Assembly: GCF_030546645.1 (NCBI RefSeq)
Contig: NZ_JAUOTO010000002.1
Location: forward strand, 558,001 to 622,000
From: Flavitalea plasmicola
GTDB taxonomy: Bacteria > Bacteroidota > Bacteroidia > Chitinophagales > Chitinophagaceae
DNA length: 64,000 nt
Direction: 5' to 3'
Under the pieces are notes generated by a model. The model did no database searches and had not been told where the DNA came from. It saw only the letters and a list, made by a program, of their open reading frames with translations. Positions 62,347-64,000 of this stretch are shown here, one piece after another. Position numbers and translations under genes: made by a program. Positions within the stretch are counted from its first letter, which is position 1; each line of letters opens with the position of its first letter.

Positions 62347-63300
62347 TTATTGGTGAGCTCTGCCGGATAAAGTGACGGTGCGATCTTTTTCAGAAAAGGT
62401 CCAGTGAAGGTCGACGAGACTGCTCATCGCCGTCAGCACCTGAGAAAGGGGTTCCGTGTTATTAAAGCTTCCGATCATCCTGTAGCTGCGCGAGGACTGA
62501 TCTTTGAAGATGAATTTTACATTGTACCACCGGCTTAGCGTACCGGCGATCTCTTCCAGCGTTTCATCATCGAACTGCAGTTGTCCGTGCTGCCATGCCA
62601 GGGTATGCGCCGTGTCGACGGATACTGTTCTGGATTGCCGGCTTTTCTCATTCCACTGCAGCTGTCTGGCGGGTGTCAGCCGATCAAGCAGGCTATGCTG
62701 GTTTTCCACCTGCACTTTTCCTCGTATGACTGTCACCGTGGTATGGGTCTCCGTTGCAAAGCTCCTTACGTCGAAGCTGGTGCCCAGGACGGTGGTGGTC
62801 AGCTGTCCTGCATGCACGACAAAAGGATGTGCCGCGTCTTCAGCAACGTCAAAATATCCTTCTCCATCCAGGAAGACCTCACGATGACTGCTGAAAGCTT
62901 TTGCATACCGCAGGGTGCTGGCCGCATTCAGCCAGACGTGGCTGCTGTCCGGCAGGCTGATGGCTGTCACCTTACCGGAGGGATTTTGGATGGAGATGAG
63001 ATCAGGGCCTTTATTACCCATATACCGCCAGGCCATCCAGGCGCCGGCCAGTACCAGCAGGCAGGCGGCGGCCCGCGTTGCCATCCGGATGACGCGCAGA
63101 CGCGATGCGTGCTGAGGTTTGAGATGTTGCCAGAGTCTTTCCTGCAATAGCTGCTTTTCCCCGGGATCGACGGCGGGCCATTCCACGGGCGCGGATGTGT
63201 TGACCGTTTGGTACCATTCGTGCAGTTCCTGCACTTCTTCCGGAGTGGCCATATCATCGGCATATTTCCGGATCAGGTCGTAAAGGCGATTTTGTTCCAT
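62347..63300 (-). CDS. FecR-family anti-sigma factor (third cassette)
   Basis: The 317-residue protein has a cytoplasmic N-terminal part, a transmembrane helix at about 73-91 (AACLLVLAGAWMAWRYM) and a periplasmic FecR domain with LPDSSHVWLNAASTLRYA and GEGYFDVAEDAAHPFVV. The C-terminal domain around LSRWYNVKFIFKDQSSR should contact the receptor STN domain. It lies 56 bp after the ECF sigma gene and almost abuts the receptor gene. Confidence 0.93.
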   Translation of the reverse strand: MEQNRLYDLIRKYADDMATPEEVQELHEWYQTVNTSAPVEWPAVDPGEKQLLQERLWQHLKPQHASRLRVIRMATRAAACLLVLAGAWMAWRYMGNKGPDLISIQNPSGKVTAISLPDSSHVWLNAASTLRYAKAFSSHREVFLDGEGYFDVAEDAAHPFVVHAGQLTTTVLGTSFDVRSFATETHTTVTVIRGKVQVENQHSLLDRLTPARQLQWNEKSRQSRTVSVDTAHTLAWQHGQLQFDDETLEEIAGTLSRWYNVKFIFKDQSSRSYRMIGSFNNTEPLSQVLTAMSSLVDLHWTFSEKDRTVTLSGRAHQ

Positions 63301-63356
63301 GCTACTAATAAGTACCCATGAAAGCCCTGCAACCCTAAAGCGTAGGAAAATATTTT

Positions 63357-63917
63357 TTAGAAAGGAAGGATATTATTGAACTTTTGGATGTACTCCCGTA
63401 GTGTTTTTATCGCCTTTGTGATGTGGTACTCAACGGATTTGGGAGAAAGTTCCATCTTTCCCGCAATCTCGGATACGGAGAGCTGGTCCTCCCGGCTATA
63501 CCTGAAGACCAGCCTGGTCTTTTCAGGCAGGGTCTCCACGACGCCATCCAGGAATTCCCTTAAGAACCGGGCGTCCAGCTTTTTTTCCGTCGCATCGTCG
63601 GTGTCCGGGCCGGCTTGCTGAAGTAAAATGTCCTGCCGGCGCTGATGGCGCACCAGCACTTTGAACACTGCATATTTGACGGCTGTACCCAGATATGCGG
63701 ACAGGGAATGGATCTGCATGTCCTGTTTTCTATTCCAGAGACCGATCAGCACGTCCCCTACGACCTCTTCCGCCCATTGTTTGTTGCGGGTGTGGTAATA
63801 GCCGATGGCTACCAGCTTCTCCCAATAACGCTGGTAAATTTCGTTGAATGCCTTTTCATCGCCCTTTTGCAATGCAAGGAGCAGGTGTTGATCTTCCAAT
63901 GTTGCATAGTTCGTCAT
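63357..63917 (-). CDS. ECF-type sigma-70 factor (third cassette)
   Basis: The 186-residue protein starts at an ATG. Region 2 is present in KQWAEEVVGDVLIGLWNRKQ and region 4 in EDQLSVSEIAGKMELSPKSVEYH. It heads the cassette with FecR, TonB receptor, DUF4249 and phosphodiesterase. The 83 bases to the right of it contain no gene that I can support; a TATTTTTA box at 63935-63942 (minus strand) is one mismatch from the -7 consensus. Confidence 0.92.
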   Translation of the reverse strand: MTNYATLEDQHLLLALQKGDEKAFNEIYQRYWEKLVAIGYYHTRNKQWAEEVVGDVLIGLWNRKQDMQIHSLSAYLGTAVKYAVFKVLVRHQRRQDILLQQAGPDTDDATEKKLDARFLREFLDGVVETLPEKTRLVFRYSREDQLSVSEIAGKMELSPKSVEYHITKAIKTLREYIQKFNNILPF

Positions 63918-64000
63918 ACAGGTTCAGCAGCGGGTAAAAATACTACAATTCATGCTAGCTTTTTGCGGCTTCGTGCAGGGAGGCCCTCCGACAGCGGCTT

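Overview
The window looks like chromosome of a Bacteroidota bacterium, most likely a soil or plant-associated member of the Chitinophagaceae (Chitinophaga-like). The reasons are two SusC/SusD pairs, three ECF sigma/FecR/TonB-receptor signalling cassettes, a DUF4249 lipoprotein, a giant protein with a type IX secretion (T9SS) C-terminal domain, and promoter-like TAnnTTTG elements. No tRNA, rRNA, insertion sequence, CRISPR array or phage gene was recognised. Genus and family are inference.

Layout. (1) 1-903: 3' part of a membrane acyltransferase. (2) 893-24863, all on the minus strand: two adjacent polysaccharide-utilisation loci (PULs). The right-hand one runs ECF sigma (24863), FecR (24210), SusC (22873), SusD (19316), a tandem thioredoxin-domain protein (17884) and GH127 beta-L-arabinofuranosidase (15400). 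The left-hand one follows after only 14 bp: ECF sigma (13415), FecR (12744), SusC (11477), SusD (8117), a terminator, then GH51 alpha-L-arabinofuranosidase (6407) and a GH16-GH31 fusion (3934). In each PUL the gap between fecR and susC holds a hairpin with a T-tract that terminates on the plus strand, placed identically relative to a plus-strand TAnnTTTG box. I read these as a pair of antisense small RNAs against the susC leaders. The enzymes suggest arabinose-decorated plant cell-wall glycans such as pectic side chains, arabinogalactan or xyloglucan. (3) 24914-26537: a DUF4350-like protein and a small lipoprotein. (4) 26778-32213: a UvrA2-like ATPase, a pyruvate oxidase-type enzyme, and an ECF sigma with a membrane partner. 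(5) 32176-37283, minus strand: di-haem peroxidase, phosphoesterase/phospholipase C, AraC regulator and secreted acetamidase/formamidase. (6) 37356-48100: GMC oxidoreductase, AsmA-like protein, PQQ-type sugar dehydrogenase, a large hybrid kinase with two kinase modules plus a single-domain response regulator, an AraC regulator and an aldo/keto reductase. (7) 48168-57293: a 3041-residue T9SS surface protein with nine tandem units of about 250 residues. (8) 57554-63917, minus strand: a third signalling cassette with ECF sigma, FecR, TonB receptor, DUF4249 lipoprotein and an NPP-type phosphodiesterase.

How it works together. In each signalling cassette the outer-membrane receptor carries an N-terminal STN domain that can report substrate binding to FecR, which then controls the ECF sigma factor. 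The two SusCD systems would import oligosaccharides trimmed by the linked glycosidases. The third cassette, lacking SusD but ending in a phosphodiesterase, may take up a phosphate-containing ligand. Gene functions rest on motif recognition by eye; no database search was run.
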